Assembly: GCA_964008355.1 (NCBI GenBank)
Contig: CAXGBD010000024.1
Span: 1-15,588, forward strand
Length of the DNA: 15,588 nucleotides
From: DTSX01 sp964008355
Lineage (GTDB): Bacteria > Pseudomonadota > Gammaproteobacteria > Steroidobacterales > UBA11654
Direction: 5' to 3'
Below the pieces are notes generated by a model. It was not told the DNA's origin. It was given only the letters and a program-made list of their open reading frames with translations, and ran no database searches. This document shows, in pieces, positions 1 through 7,540 of this stretch; the first letter of the stretch is position 1; each line of letters begins with the position of its first letter. A program made the translations under genes and the position numbers.

Positions 1-51
1 TTGAAATGATAACGGATTTCTAACAAATTGATAACTATATTGGGAGAAGAA

Positions 52-1206
52 ATGAAACGCTTACTAGGTATTACCATATTTTCAATGGCAATCATCTTTT
101 CTGTTCACGATGCTTCTGGAGAGAATCAATCAATTCAACTTTCTGAAGCAATTGATGAAATGTTTGTCGACAGGGAGAATAAACCAGGATGTGCTGTTGG
201 AGTAATTAAAGACGGAGAGTATATACACAATTCAGGTTATGGTATGGCTAACCTTGAGTATGGGATTAAGATTGATTCAGACTCAATCTTTAGAATAGCG
301 TCAATCAGCAAACAATTTACAGCAATGGCCATAGCGATCATTGAAGAAAAAGGTTTACTAGCTTTTGATGACGAAATGAAAAAACACATTCCTGATCTGA
401 TGGATTATCAAAGCAAAGTGACAATCAACCAGATGATTCATCACTTCAGTGGTCTCGGTGATTACGAGGACAGTGATTATCCAAACCGTTTCAAAAACGC
501 GGTTGATGAAACATTTAGATGGGGCAGCGAAGATTACATGAGTAATAATGAATTTCATGAAATGATTAAAACATTACCGCTAATCATGGAACCTGAAACC
601 AAATTTTGGTACAGCAATACTGGTTACGCTCTTCTTGCACTGGTCGCTGAAAATGTAAGCAGTATGAGTTTGCGAGAATTAGCTAAAAAAGAGATCTTTG
701 AGCCTCTCGGCATGGATGATTCTTTTTTCAACGATAACGTCAAACTCATCGTAAAAAACAGAGCCGATGGTTACTCCCCTATAAAAAAACATCCAGGCGA
801 ATACGAAATCAACATGACTAATCTCAGTTGGGTTGGTGATGGTGGTATCTTCACTTCTATCAATGATTTTATTAAATGGGATCAAAATTTTTATGATAAT
901 AAACTGGGTGAAGGAAAAGCATCCTTGATTGATACCATGGAACAAACTTACGCTCAGACAAAAGTAAAAAAAAGAAATCAAAAGCTTTCAAGAGAACAAG
1001 AAAATCAGCGCACTTATGCATTTGCTCAAAACCTTGCCTACCATAATGGATTGAAAAGATGGTCACACTCTGGCTCATGGGTTGCTTACAATAGCTACTA
1101 TACGAGATTTCCTGAGATACGTTTTTCTGTTGTGGTCTTTTGTAACACCAATGAGATTAATGCCACAAAGGTGACTAATAAAATTATCGATCTATATTTT
1201 GAATAA
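52..1206 (+). CDS. Exported serine hydrolase, class C beta-lactamase/esterase family (S12)
   Basis: This is a 384-residue penicillin-binding-fold serine hydrolase. The three active-site motifs are visible and correctly spaced: S-I-S-K at about residues 84-87 (nucleophile Ser and general-base Lys), Y-S-N at 187-189, and H-S-G at 339-341, which replaces the K-T-G of true beta-lactamases. HSG is common among EstB-like esterases, D-aminopeptidases and other non-beta-lactamase members, so a peptidase or esterase role is likelier than antibiotic resistance. The first ~23 residues form a basic-then-hydrophobic signal peptide ending near A-S-G, so the protein is probably periplasmic. I chose the ATG at 52, which has a GGGAGAAG ribosome site just upstream. 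An in-frame TTG at 28 would only add eight residues before the signal peptide. It is the only plus-strand gene and converges on gcdH with 2 bp between the stops. The substrate cannot be read from the sequence. Confidence 0.9.
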   Translation: MKRLLGITIFSMAIIFSVHDASGENQSIQLSEAIDEMFVDRENKPGCAVGVIKDGEYIHNSGYGMANLEYGIKIDSDSIFRIASISKQFTAMAIAIIEEKGLLAFDDEMKKHIPDLMDYQSKVTINQMIHHFSGLGDYEDSDYPNRFKNAVDETFRWGSEDYMSNNEFHEMIKTLPLIMEPETKFWYSNTGYALLALVAENVSSMSLRELAKKEIFEPLGMDDSFFNDNVKLIVKNRADGYSPIKKHPGEYEINMTNLSWVGDGGIFTSINDFIKWDQNFYDNKLGEGKASLIDTMEQTYAQTKVKKRNQKLSREQENQRTYAFAQNLAYHNGLKRWSHSGSWVAYNSYYTRFPEIRFSVVVFCNTNEINATKVTNKIIDLYFE

Positions 1207-1208
1207 AA

Positions 1209-2360
1209 TTAAAATGCATTCTTGCCGGTTAATTCTCGTCCTACAGCCAATTGATGAATGGTTTCTGTACCTTCATAAGTAATGACAGTCTCTAAATTGA
1301 GCATGTGACGAATGGGAACATATTCCGCGCTGATTCCAGCTCCACCTAACATATCCCGACAATCTCTAGCAATATCCAAAGCCATTCTCGTATTATTCCA
1401 TTTAGCTAATGAAACTTGGGTTGGATTCATCTTTTCCTGATCTTTAAGTTGCCCTAGCCTGTAGGCAATGAGACTGGCTGCTGTAATCTTTCTTTGCATG
1501 TCTGCCAACCGTATCTGTATTGCTTGATTCTCTGATAGAGAACGTCCAAACAACACTCGGGTCTCTGTGTAGTCCAAGAGTTCTTGTAAACAGGCTTCTG
1601 CTGCTCCTATTACCCCCCAAGCGATACCATATCTTGCCTGTGTGAGGCAACTGAGTGGCCCTTTTAAACCGGTCACATTGGGCAGTACATTTTTATTAGG
1701 AATTCTGACATTATCAAAAAATAGTTCTGAGGTAACCGAGGCCCTCAAAGAAAATTTATTCTCAATTTCGTGAGCATCAAAGCCTTCTGTATCCGTCTCT
1801 ATAAGAAAGCCTTTAATGCCATCCTCTGTCATAGCCCAAATCAAAGCGAGGTCAGCTATAGAACCGTTGGTGATCCACATTTTTGAACCATTTATAATCC
1901 AATCATTGCCATCCTGTTTGGCATGGGTTTTCATATTCCCAGGGTCTGATCCTCCTTGAGATTCAGTCAATCCAAAACAACCAATCGCCTCTCCTTTAGC
2001 TAATTTTGGTAGCCAATAATTTTTTTGCTCATCACTTCCATATTGATCAATTGGATACATCACTAAACTGCTTTGAACCGACACAAAACTTCTAAGACTG
2101 CTATCCCCTCTTTCTAATTCTTTGCAGATCAAACCATAACTGATGGCATTCATGCCAGCACAATCGTAACCTTGAATTGAGCTACCAAGAAGTCCCATTG
2201 ATGCGATATCAGGGATTAATTCAGCTGGAAAGATATGATTTTCAAAACATTCTTTGATAATGGGCATCACATTATCATTAACAAATCGACCCACATTAAC
2301 TTGCACCAACTGTTCTTCTTCAGTGAGGAGTGCATTAATATCAAATAAATCTAGCTTCAT
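1209..2360 (-). CDS. gcdH: Glutaryl-CoA dehydrogenase
   Basis: This is a 383-residue FAD-dependent acyl-CoA dehydrogenase that should oxidise and decarboxylate glutaryl-CoA to crotonyl-CoA in lysine and tryptophan breakdown, passing electrons to ETF. The assignment to GcdH rather than a general acyl-CoA dehydrogenase rests on blocks typical of this enzyme: R-S-x-x-S-V-Q-S-S-L-V-M around residues 90-101 (the Arg corresponds to the substrate-carboxylate Arg), GCFGLTE at 127-133, KFSLRASVT at 202-210, ARYGIAWGV at 242-250, and TYEGT at 361-365, where Glu363 is the catalytic base. Length is normal for the mature enzyme. It is the last gene of a minus-strand run and starts 18 bp after the DUF962 gene ends. 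No clear Shine-Dalgarno precedes the ATG, so it may depend on translation of the upstream gene. No terminator fits in the 2 bp before the opposing gene. Confidence 0.94.
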   Translation of the reverse strand: MKLDLFDINALLTEEEQLVQVNVGRFVNDNVMPIIKECFENHIFPAELIPDIASMGLLGSSIQGYDCAGMNAISYGLICKELERGDSSLRSFVSVQSSLVMYPIDQYGSDEQKNYWLPKLAKGEAIGCFGLTESQGGSDPGNMKTHAKQDGNDWIINGSKMWITNGSIADLALIWAMTEDGIKGFLIETDTEGFDAHEIENKFSLRASVTSELFFDNVRIPNKNVLPNVTGLKGPLSCLTQARYGIAWGVIGAAEACLQELLDYTETRVLFGRSLSENQAIQIRLADMQRKITAASLIAYRLGQLKDQEKMNPTQVSLAKWNNTRMALDIARDCRDMLGGAGISAEYVPIRHMLNLETVITYEGTETIHQLAVGRELTGKNAF

Positions 2361-2378
2361 AACTAATGTAGGACTAAA

Positions 2379-2690
2379 TTATAGGATCTTATGTTTTCCT
2401 TTCAGGATTTCAGCAAACATAACAAAATCTCCGATGAGGCTATAAAAAGGATACTTAAAGGTTGCAGGTTTGTTTTTTTCAATAAAAAAATGACCAAACC
2501 AGGCACAACCATACCCAGAAATAATAGCATAAGCTAGAAATGTAGGATCAATGGTCATAAGAAAACGTAGAGTAAAAAAAATAACTAGCCAAGTACCTAT
2601 AAAATGAGTGAGCTTCGTATATTTAAGTTTGTGTTCATTGATGTAGAACGGATAAAACTCTTTAAAATTTGCAAATGTTTTTTTAGTCAT
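2379..2690 (-). CDS. DUF962 (Mpo1-like) small membrane protein
   Basis: This 103-residue protein has the full DUF962 pattern: F-Y-P-F-Y-x-x-E-H near residues 12-20, L-T-H-F-x-G-T-W at 27-34, two hydrophobic segments (about 32-45 and 50-68), then GHFFIEKNKPATF at 66-78 and a conserved Y-P-x-x-S-L-x-G-D-F. Three His (20, 29, 67) match the kind of residues that bind iron in the yeast relative Mpo1, a dioxygenase that removes one carbon from 2-hydroxy fatty acids. Whether the short bacterial members do the same is not established, so the function stays open. An AGGA ribosome site lies about 10 bp before the ATG. It sits 17 bp after aroF and 18 bp before gcdH, so co-transcription is likely, although no shared pathway is obvious. 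Confidence 0.85.
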   Translation of the reverse strand: MTKKTFANFKEFYPFYINEHKLKYTKLTHFIGTWLVIFFTLRFLMTIDPTFLAYAIISGYGCAWFGHFFIEKNKPATFKYPFYSLIGDFVMFAEILKGKHKIL

Positions 2691-2707
2691 TCTTTCATCC
2701 TAACATA

Positions 2708-3757
2708 TCATCGCATTCTTAACCGCTCAGCAAGATCACTGAGAAGAGTCTTGGTAGAATTCCAACTCATACAAGCATCGGTCAGTGAAACTCCATATTT
2801 TAATTGCGATAGATCTTCAGAGATTTTTTGACTGCCTTCATTAATGTTGCTTTCCAGCATGAATCCAATAATGGATTGATTGGAATCCAGCACTTGATCA
2901 ATACAATTATGTGCAACGCTTGATTGTAAATTAAAATCTTTATTCGAGTTCCCATGACTGCAATCAATCATGATTCTTGGAGGCAACCCTTCTTCATTAA
3001 GCTTTTTCTCGCAAAGTGCAACGCTACTCTTATCATAATTCGGTTGCATGCCTCCTCTTAACACAACATGGCTGTATCGGTTTCCCTTGGTTTCATAGAC
3101 AGTAATCTGCCCTGCTTCATTGAGACCTAAGAAATGATGCGATTCCCGTGACGATTTAATGGCATTGATTGCAACAGATAAAGAGCCGTCTGTGCCATTT
3201 TTAAAGCCAACAGCAGTGGATAGACCACTGGCAATCTCTCGATGAGTTTGTGACTCAGTTGTTCTTGCACCAATTGCTGTCCAACTGATTAAATCTCCAA
3301 GGTATTGCGGCATAATCGGGTCCAGAGCTTCGGTTGCTATTGGCAAGCCAGTTTCATTCAAATGAATTAATAGCGAACGTGCTATATGAACACCCTTATC
3401 AATCTGGAATGTATCATCCATAGTAGGATCATTGATTAAACCTTTCCAGCCAATTGTTGTTCTTGGTTTTTCAAAATAAACACGCATTAATATTTGAAAA
3501 ACATCAGATAACTGGATTGACAATTCTTGCAATCGATTTGCATAATCCTTAGCAGCTTCAATATCATGAATTGAACAAGGTCCAACCACTACAATCAGTC
3601 GTTTATCTGTTCGGTCTAAAATGGACATTAGGTCTTTACGACTACTCAAGACAGTTTCCCTAGCAGCATCTGTCAACGGCAGAATTGCTTTCAATATCCT
3701 TGGAGGAGGCAACTTCTCCTTAGCAATAACATTAATATTATGTATTTGGTTATTCAT
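2708..3757 (-). CDS. aroF: 3-deoxy-7-phosphoheptulonate (DAHP) synthase, class I, AroF-like
   Basis: This 349-residue enzyme catalyses the first step of the shikimate pathway: phosphoenolpyruvate plus erythrose 4-phosphate gives DAHP. The class I metal ligands are present as Cys61 (GPCSIHD), His268 (CSHGN), Glu302 (LESN) and Asp327 (TDAC). The PEP/E4P-binding blocks EKPRTTIGWKGL (96-107) and GARTTESQTHRE (163-174) are also present. Among the three E. coli paralogues the wording is closest to the Tyr-sensitive AroF (TEALD, SPQYLGDL-like PQYLGDL, KDF after HGNSN, LKYGVSLTDAC). Tyr feedback is therefore a reasonable guess, but it is not visible directly. The ATG at 3757 has no clear Shine-Dalgarno; T6A6 lies just before it. 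The 113-bp upstream region could form alternative hairpins (see the leader feature). It is followed 17 bp later by the DUF962 gene. Confidence 0.93.
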   Translation of the reverse strand: MNNQIHNINVIAKEKLPPPRILKAILPLTDAARETVLSSRKDLMSILDRTDKRLIVVVGPCSIHDIEAAKDYANRLQELSIQLSDVFQILMRVYFEKPRTTIGWKGLINDPTMDDTFQIDKGVHIARSLLIHLNETGLPIATEALDPIMPQYLGDLISWTAIGARTTESQTHREIASGLSTAVGFKNGTDGSLSVAINAIKSSRESHHFLGLNEAGQITVYETKGNRYSHVVLRGGMQPNYDKSSVALCEKKLNEEGLPPRIMIDCSHGNSNKDFNLQSSVAHNCIDQVLDSNQSIIGFMLESNINEGSQKISEDLSQLKYGVSLTDACMSWNSTKTLLSDLAERLRMR

Positions 3758-3870
3758 ATTTTTTAAAAAATAGTAGCGGAACTAACTGATGTAAATTGGA
3801 ACCTTACTATTTCCCACTTTTTAAGGTTGTATAGTGTAATAAATCCTTGGGTATAAATATATATTAGGGA
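3758..3870 (-). promoter_or_regulatory. aroF leader with two competing inverted repeats
   Basis: Two inverted repeats interlock in the gap before aroF. Arms 3824-3829/3801-3806 (AACCTT with AAGGTT, 17-nt loop) and arms 3806-3813/3768-3775 (AAATAGTA with TACTATTT, 30-nt loop) cannot form independently, because each takes one arm from the loop of the other. On the aroF strand the second is followed directly by T-rich sequence and a T6A6 palindrome (3759-3770) next to the start codon. A TATACA at 3829-3834 could be a -10 box, but no good -35 precedes it. No leader peptide rich in aromatic codons was found. The arms are short and AT-rich, so this is only a candidate regulatory leader. Confidence 0.3.
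3845..3866. repeat. Direct repeat copy 1, downstream of the methyltransferase gene
   Basis: The plus-strand sequence CCTTGGGTATAAATATAT followed by ATTA matches 4515-4537 with two substitutions and one 1-bp gap. It begins about 5 bp beyond the methyltransferase stop codon. The other copy lies about 5 bp before that gene's start, so the two copies bracket the gene closely. Confidence 0.55.
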
Positions 3871-4509
3871 TTAGCTGCTGCACTCATTACCTTTAATGTT
3901 AGCAAACCCCCAATAGTGATAACCGAGTATCTTGGGTGTTCCCGGCAAATACATGGTTTCCAGTTGTGTGATAGAGAATCCTGCCGATTTAATGAGATTG
4001 GGTATATCCCGATCAAGATTACACCCTCCCGAAATCTTTTTCCAATATGGATTAATTCTTCCTTGCCACTTCAGTGTGTTCTCATCTGGAGCCTTACCAT
4101 GTTCACAAAATATCATCACTCCTTCTGGTTTTATGACTCTTTTGATTTCTTTGATTGCTGCTTCAACTTCAGGAATCGAACACATAGTGTAGGTTATCAG
4201 TACGGTATCTACTGAATCATCGATGAGGGGTATTTCCTCTGCCCCTTTAAGTAAAAACTCAACATCTAAATCCAATCCTGAGACAACTTTCTTTGCCATT
4301 TCATGGAGTTCTTCAGACGGATCAAGCCCCCATATTTTATTGACCTTAGAGGTTTCATAAAAAGGAAAATTGAGTCCGGAGCCAATTCCAACTTCCAGTA
4401 TGTTTCCTTTAGCATGAGGGACAACTTTCTGACGTTGCTCACTAATGGGTTCTAGGCCACAAGTACAATTTAATATTCTGGGGAGAATGTATTTATCATA
4501 GAGTTTCAT
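3871..4509 (-). CDS. SAM-dependent methyltransferase, METTL7-like class I fold
   Basis: This is a 212-residue Rossmann-fold methyltransferase. Motif I is ILEVGIGSGLNFPFY (37-51), the acidic end of strand 2 is G-L-D-P (61-64), and the motif IV/V region is S-V-D-T-V-L-I-T-Y-T-M-C-S-I (99-112), followed by KPEG and F-C-E-H (127-137). The C-terminal part, W-x-G-R-I-N-P-Y-W-K-K-I-S-G-G-C-N-L-D-R (148-167), matches the pattern of animal METTL7 (thiol methyltransferase) proteins and their bacterial relatives. The substrate is unknown: a thiol, or a lipid headgroup as in some bacterial relatives, are both possible. The ATG at 4509 has an AAGGA ribosome site within one of the direct repeats. It follows the MFS permease gene by 42 bp and precedes aroF by 113 bp. 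Confidence 0.85.
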   Translation of the reverse strand: MKLYDKYILPRILNCTCGLEPISEQRQKVVPHAKGNILEVGIGSGLNFPFYETSKVNKIWGLDPSEELHEMAKKVVSGLDLDVEFLLKGAEEIPLIDDSVDTVLITYTMCSIPEVEAAIKEIKRVIKPEGVMIFCEHGKAPDENTLKWQGRINPYWKKISGGCNLDRDIPNLIKSAGFSITQLETMYLPGTPKILGYHYWGFANIKGNECSS

Positions 4510-4514
4510 GTTTT

Positions 4515-4537
4515 CCTTGAGTATAAATACATGATTA
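4515..4537. repeat. Direct repeat copy 2, upstream of the methyltransferase gene
   Basis: The plus-strand sequence CCTTGAGTATAAATACATG followed by ATTA is the partner of 3845-3866. On the minus strand its end supplies the AAGG of the methyltransferase ribosome site, so part of the similarity could be functional rather than a relic of duplication or insertion. Confidence 0.55.
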
Positions 4538-4551
4538 ATCTTCCCTTGAAT

Positions 4552-5721
4552 CTAGTTATTTGTCCAGTATGTTTCCTTGCCTATTTCAGGGGTATCTGGA
4601 ATGGCTCTGACTAAGATTAGTGAAGCCCCTGCAATACTTGCCCCTATTAAAAAAACTGCACCATGATTTTCTATCCAAATTAACCCCAGGAGAGCCGGTA
4701 ATAAAACTGCAGCTATATGGTTAATAGTAAAGCTAATCCCTGCAGTTGAAGCAATATCAGCAGGATCAGCTATCTTTTGGAAGTAAGTACTTATGGCAAA
4801 AGATATAGAGAAAAAAACGTTATCTAAAATGTATAGCACTAGAGCTATATTCATACTTTCTACAACTGCATAGCTGAGGAATATGATAATCAAACCTAAA
4901 TATTCTAGAGTGAGGGCCTTTCTCTCACCAATTCTTTCAACCAGCAATCCCAGTTTTGGGGCAATCCAAACAGTGATACCTGCATTGACTAGAAATAGCA
5001 AAACCATCTTTTCTAAAGGAAACCCAAATTTTTGGACCAATAAAAATCCAGCAAAAACCATAAAAATTTGTCTTCTAGCACCAGCTAAAAATGTTAATGC
5101 ATAGTAAAGCCAGTAGCGTTTTCGAAAAACTAATTCCTTGCGTTGCTCAACTGTTTCACTAAATTGCGGAAAATGGAACCTACAGAAAATACCGATTATT
5201 ACTGTGAGTAAACCAGCTACTGTGTAGATCCATGTATAAGTTGGTTCAAATAGAATCACAATGAGATAGAGCGTGGCAAGAATTGCCAATGTAGAAGCGG
5301 AGTGAATACTTATAAGCTTACCTAGCACCCTAGGTGCTTCTTCTTTGGTTAACCATTGCAAACTTAAAGAGATTCGCAGCGTTTCTAAGTAGTGAAAGCC
5401 TGTGGACATTATTACTGTTGTGATATAAAGACCCAGGATTGAGGGAAAAAAACCGGTCAGTGCCGTACCAATTCCTAGTAAGATCAAACTAATAATTGCA
5501 AAATTTTGCTGACGAATAAAAAGCAATAAGAACACTACAGTAAATGCTAAAAATCCAGGTACCTCTCGCAGGCTTTGAAGCATCCCGATCTCCTTGCCGC
5601 CAAAATTTGCTATCTCTACTACAAAATTGTTCAACAGAGCCTGCCAAACTGAAAAGGCTATAGGAGCACCAATTGCTAAGATAAACAGCAGTGACTTTTT
5701 ATTTCTTGGTATTGTAAACAT
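4552..5721 (-). CDS. MFS permease, substrate unknown
   Basis: This 389-residue integral membrane protein has about twelve hydrophobic segments separated into two halves by a charged loop near residues 186-204 (Q-F-S-E-T-V-E-Q-R-K-E-L), the usual MFS layout. A short basic G-x-x-x-E-R-I-G-E-R-K-A loop around 258-269 resembles the cytoplasmic loop 2/3 or 8/9 signature. Another distinctive patch is A-G-A-R-R-Q-I-F-M-V-F-A-G at about 213-225. Nothing in the sequence fixes the substrate or direction of transport. The first residues form a short cytoplasmic basic tail without a signal peptide. It lies 90 bp after the LLM gene and 42 bp before the methyltransferase gene, so it may be the first gene of the MFS-methyltransferase-aroF-DUF962-gcdH group. 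A TATACT sits only a few bases before the ATG, with no matching -35. Confidence 0.83.
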   Translation of the reverse strand: MFTIPRNKKSLLFILAIGAPIAFSVWQALLNNFVVEIANFGGKEIGMLQSLREVPGFLAFTVVFLLLFIRQQNFAIISLILLGIGTALTGFFPSILGLYITTVIMSTGFHYLETLRISLSLQWLTKEEAPRVLGKLISIHSASTLAILATLYLIVILFEPTYTWIYTVAGLLTVIIGIFCRFHFPQFSETVEQRKELVFRKRYWLYYALTFLAGARRQIFMVFAGFLLVQKFGFPLEKMVLLFLVNAGITVWIAPKLGLLVERIGERKALTLEYLGLIIIFLSYAVVESMNIALVLYILDNVFFSISFAISTYFQKIADPADIASTAGISFTINHIAAVLLPALLGLIWIENHGAVFLIGASIAGASLILVRAIPDTPEIGKETYWTNN

Positions 5722-5811
5722 GATCAGTATATTTAGTACAGTGAATCGAGTAGTTCAAGATGCATTATTTCTTATATTTTTTGTGAATAAGTAATCTAAT
5801 CAACCCTGTTG

Positions 5812-6822
5812 CTATTGTATCGCAGGCCAAACCTGTTCACCGATCAGTTTAATTTGTTCCGCAGGCTCATCGTGCACACGTATCGCGATCTCAGTTAACC
5901 CGGCGTCTTTAAATTTTTTTAGTGTTTCGATTGCATAATCAATCTGATCTAGTCCACCAACAAATGAAATGTTATCGATCATCTTATTGATCAGTTCATC
6001 TGGCACGTTTTCGATGACATGGGTACTGCGTCTGAACGCATTTAGAAAATCCTGTTCATGATCACGCATAAATTTGACTTCATCGGGTTCTAGGAATGGT
6101 GCAAAATATTGCTCGCCGAGCCAACCTCGGAGCATCAATTCACGCCTGGCTTCGCGGATCGAGGCTTCTGCATCTTCCTTGATATGCCATGCCCAAAAAT
6201 TGCTAATCCGAAAATTAACAGAAGAACGACCAGCCGCTTTGAGGTCGGCGTGGGTGGCTTCAATGAAATCTTTCATAAGGGATGGCACAAAGTCACTGGT
6301 AATCAGCCCGTCAGCTAGCTGTGTGGATAGCCGCCGTGTTTGTGGATGGTTTGAACCAAAGTAAATTAGTGGCGGTTCATCATTGGCCCACTTGGGTTTA
6401 TAGCCGAACACCTTATAGAATTCACCCCTGTAATTCATCGTCTCATTGGGTGAAATCCCTTTCAGAATCTCCAGACATTCGCGTACCTTGCCAACAAATC
6501 GTTCACGACCTTTTCCCATGACCTGATTTACAGCGCCACCACCACCAATCATAATCATCGCCCGGCCGTTACTGAGATCATTTAATGCAAATAATAGATT
6601 GGCAATTTTCAGTGGATGCAGTTCTGCTGGGGCAACAGCCATTGGGCCAAGGCGGACTTTGGATGAGCGTTCCGCCAATAGTGCTAATGTGAAGAACGGA
6701 TCCCGTGACCAGCCATAGTTGGCAGACCAAACGCCTCGTAAGCCATAATTCTCTACCATTAAACCAAGTTCCGCTGCTTCTTGCGGTGAAGTGAATTCAT
6801 TGAGGATGATGTCGATTTCCAT
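5812..6822 (-). CDS. LLM-class flavin-dependent oxidoreductase
   Basis: This 336-residue bacterial-luciferase-like TIM-barrel oxidoreductase shows the family pattern: D-P-F-F-T-L near 41-46, K-V-R-L-G-P-M-A-V-A-P near 55-65, H-P-L-K-I-A (69-74), then L-N-D-L-S-N-G-R-A-M-I-M-I-G-G-G (80-95), and the E-C-L-E-I-L helix near 115-120. It probably uses FMN; an F420 cofactor is possible in this superfamily but unlikely in a gammaproteobacterium. The substrate is not readable. It is the last gene of the M19-to-LLM run and starts 10 bp after the DUF998 stop without a recognisable Shine-Dalgarno, so it may be translationally coupled. Sampled rows are clearly richer in GC (up to ~57%) than the flanking MFS and DUF998 genes, a feature shared with the SDR gene. 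Confidence 0.87.
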   Translation of the reverse strand: MEIDIILNEFTSPQEAAELGLMVENYGLRGVWSANYGWSRDPFFTLALLAERSSKVRLGPMAVAPAELHPLKIANLLFALNDLSNGRAMIMIGGGGAVNQVMGKGRERFVGKVRECLEILKGISPNETMNYRGEFYKVFGYKPKWANDEPPLIYFGSNHPQTRRLSTQLADGLITSDFVPSLMKDFIEATHADLKAAGRSSVNFRISNFWAWHIKEDAEASIREARRELMLRGWLGEQYFAPFLEPDEVKFMRDHEQDFLNAFRRSTHVIENVPDELINKMIDNISFVGGLDQIDYAIETLKKFKDAGLTEIAIRVHDEPAEQIKLIGEQVWPAIQ

Positions 6823-6832
6823 GAGGGTTTAT

Positions 6833-7540
6833 TTAATTTAATTGTGATTGTTTTTGATTGTTTTTGATTGTTTTTCTCAGGAAATAAGCTGTTGAGGCAA
6901 TCCAGCCCATGACACAAAGAAATACAAACCATTCCAGTATTGGTAAAGCCCAAATTTCTGGTCGGTTCTTCAAAATTTCTACAACACTTTCGCTGCCCTC
7001 TTGAGAACCGGGAAGGAACCATAGAAATAAAGCAAAAGCTAACACTGTTATACCACTTGTTATAGCAGTAACTTTGGGCAACTGTGGTTGGCGACTACAG
7101 AGAATGTACAAGCTATAACCAAGAGATACCAGCAACCCCCCGCGAAAAAAAGTATTTGCTGTCACCATGTGAATTTCCAATTGATTCATAGGATATATTC
7201 CTACAAGGGTCACAGTGATACTGGTTACAAGCCCCACGATGCCTAACCCCAGCCCCCACCTGCCACCAATGTGTATAGCCATCCCTAACATAAAGCAAGA
7301 AGTCAATAAGCCACCTAGAATTAACCCTCCATTGAATATTAGTGCAAGAGGAGATACCCCTATTTCACCTAATTCAGAAATAAAATGATTGAGAAAGCTG
7401 TAAGCTTCATTCTGCCTTCCCACATAAGATGATGCGGCAATCAATACGCATAGTAGGATAATTAAAATTCCTGCTTGAGCCATGTAAGAACTGGCAATAA
7501 TTAATTTTTCCACACCATTTCTTTTGATCATAAAGTTCAT
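6833..7540 (-). CDS. DUF998 family integral membrane protein
   Basis: This 235-residue protein has about six hydrophobic segments. The DUF998 signature follows the first membrane span: S-F-L-N-H-F-I-S-E-L-G-E-I-G (48-61), then P-L-A-L-I-F-N-G-G-L-I-L-G-G (64-77). No enzymatic function is established for this family. Its ATG abuts the SDR stop (TAAATG), so translation is probably coupled to that gene. A second Met at position 4 is an alternative start. The last 13 codons run through three perfect 10-bp repeats (6846-6875). Because 10 is not a multiple of three, gain or loss of one unit would change the C-terminus. Confidence 0.85.
   Translation of the reverse strand: MNFMIKRNGVEKLIIASSYMAQAGILIILLCVLIAASSYVGRQNEAYSFLNHFISELGEIGVSPLALIFNGGLILGGLLTSCFMLGMAIHIGGRWGLGLGIVGLVTSITVTLVGIYPMNQLEIHMVTANTFFRGGLLVSLGYSLYILCSRQPQLPKVTAITSGITVLAFALFLWFLPGSQEGSESVVEILKNRPEIWALPILEWFVFLCVMGWIASTAYFLRKTIKNNQKQSQLN
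6846..6875. repeat. Three perfect 10-bp tandem repeats at the DUF998 3' end
   Basis: GATTGTTTTT occurs three times head to tail on the plus strand, inside the last codons of the DUF998 gene. Loss of one unit would end that protein at 6838. Gain of one would let it run to 6759, overlapping the first ~60 bp of the LLM gene. Confidence 0.95.

Noticed and set aside
28..51. Upstream TTG start for the serine hydrolase
   Set aside because: The ATG at 52 has a good ribosome site and gives a standard signal peptide; the TTG would add eight residues ahead of it.
52..1206. Antibiotic-resistance beta-lactamase
   Set aside because: The third motif is HSG, not KTG, and nothing around it suggests a resistance context; a peptidase or esterase of the same fold is more likely.
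3792..3808. GTAA and TTAC half-sites before aroF, resembling a TyrR box
   Set aside because: The spacing is one base too long for the TGTAAA-N6-TTTACA operator and the outer bases do not match, so TyrR control is not supported.
5722..5811. Small CAAC/GTTG inverted repeat and TATACT in the gap before the MFS gene
   Set aside because: The stem is only 4 bp, no T-run follows it, and the TATACT has no matching -35, so neither a terminator nor a promoter is supported.
6759..7022. Open frame of 87 codons overlapping DUF998 and the LLM start
   Set aside because: It lies in another frame inside DUF998, which has a clear family signature. It is relevant only as the frame reached if the 10-bp repeat gains a unit.
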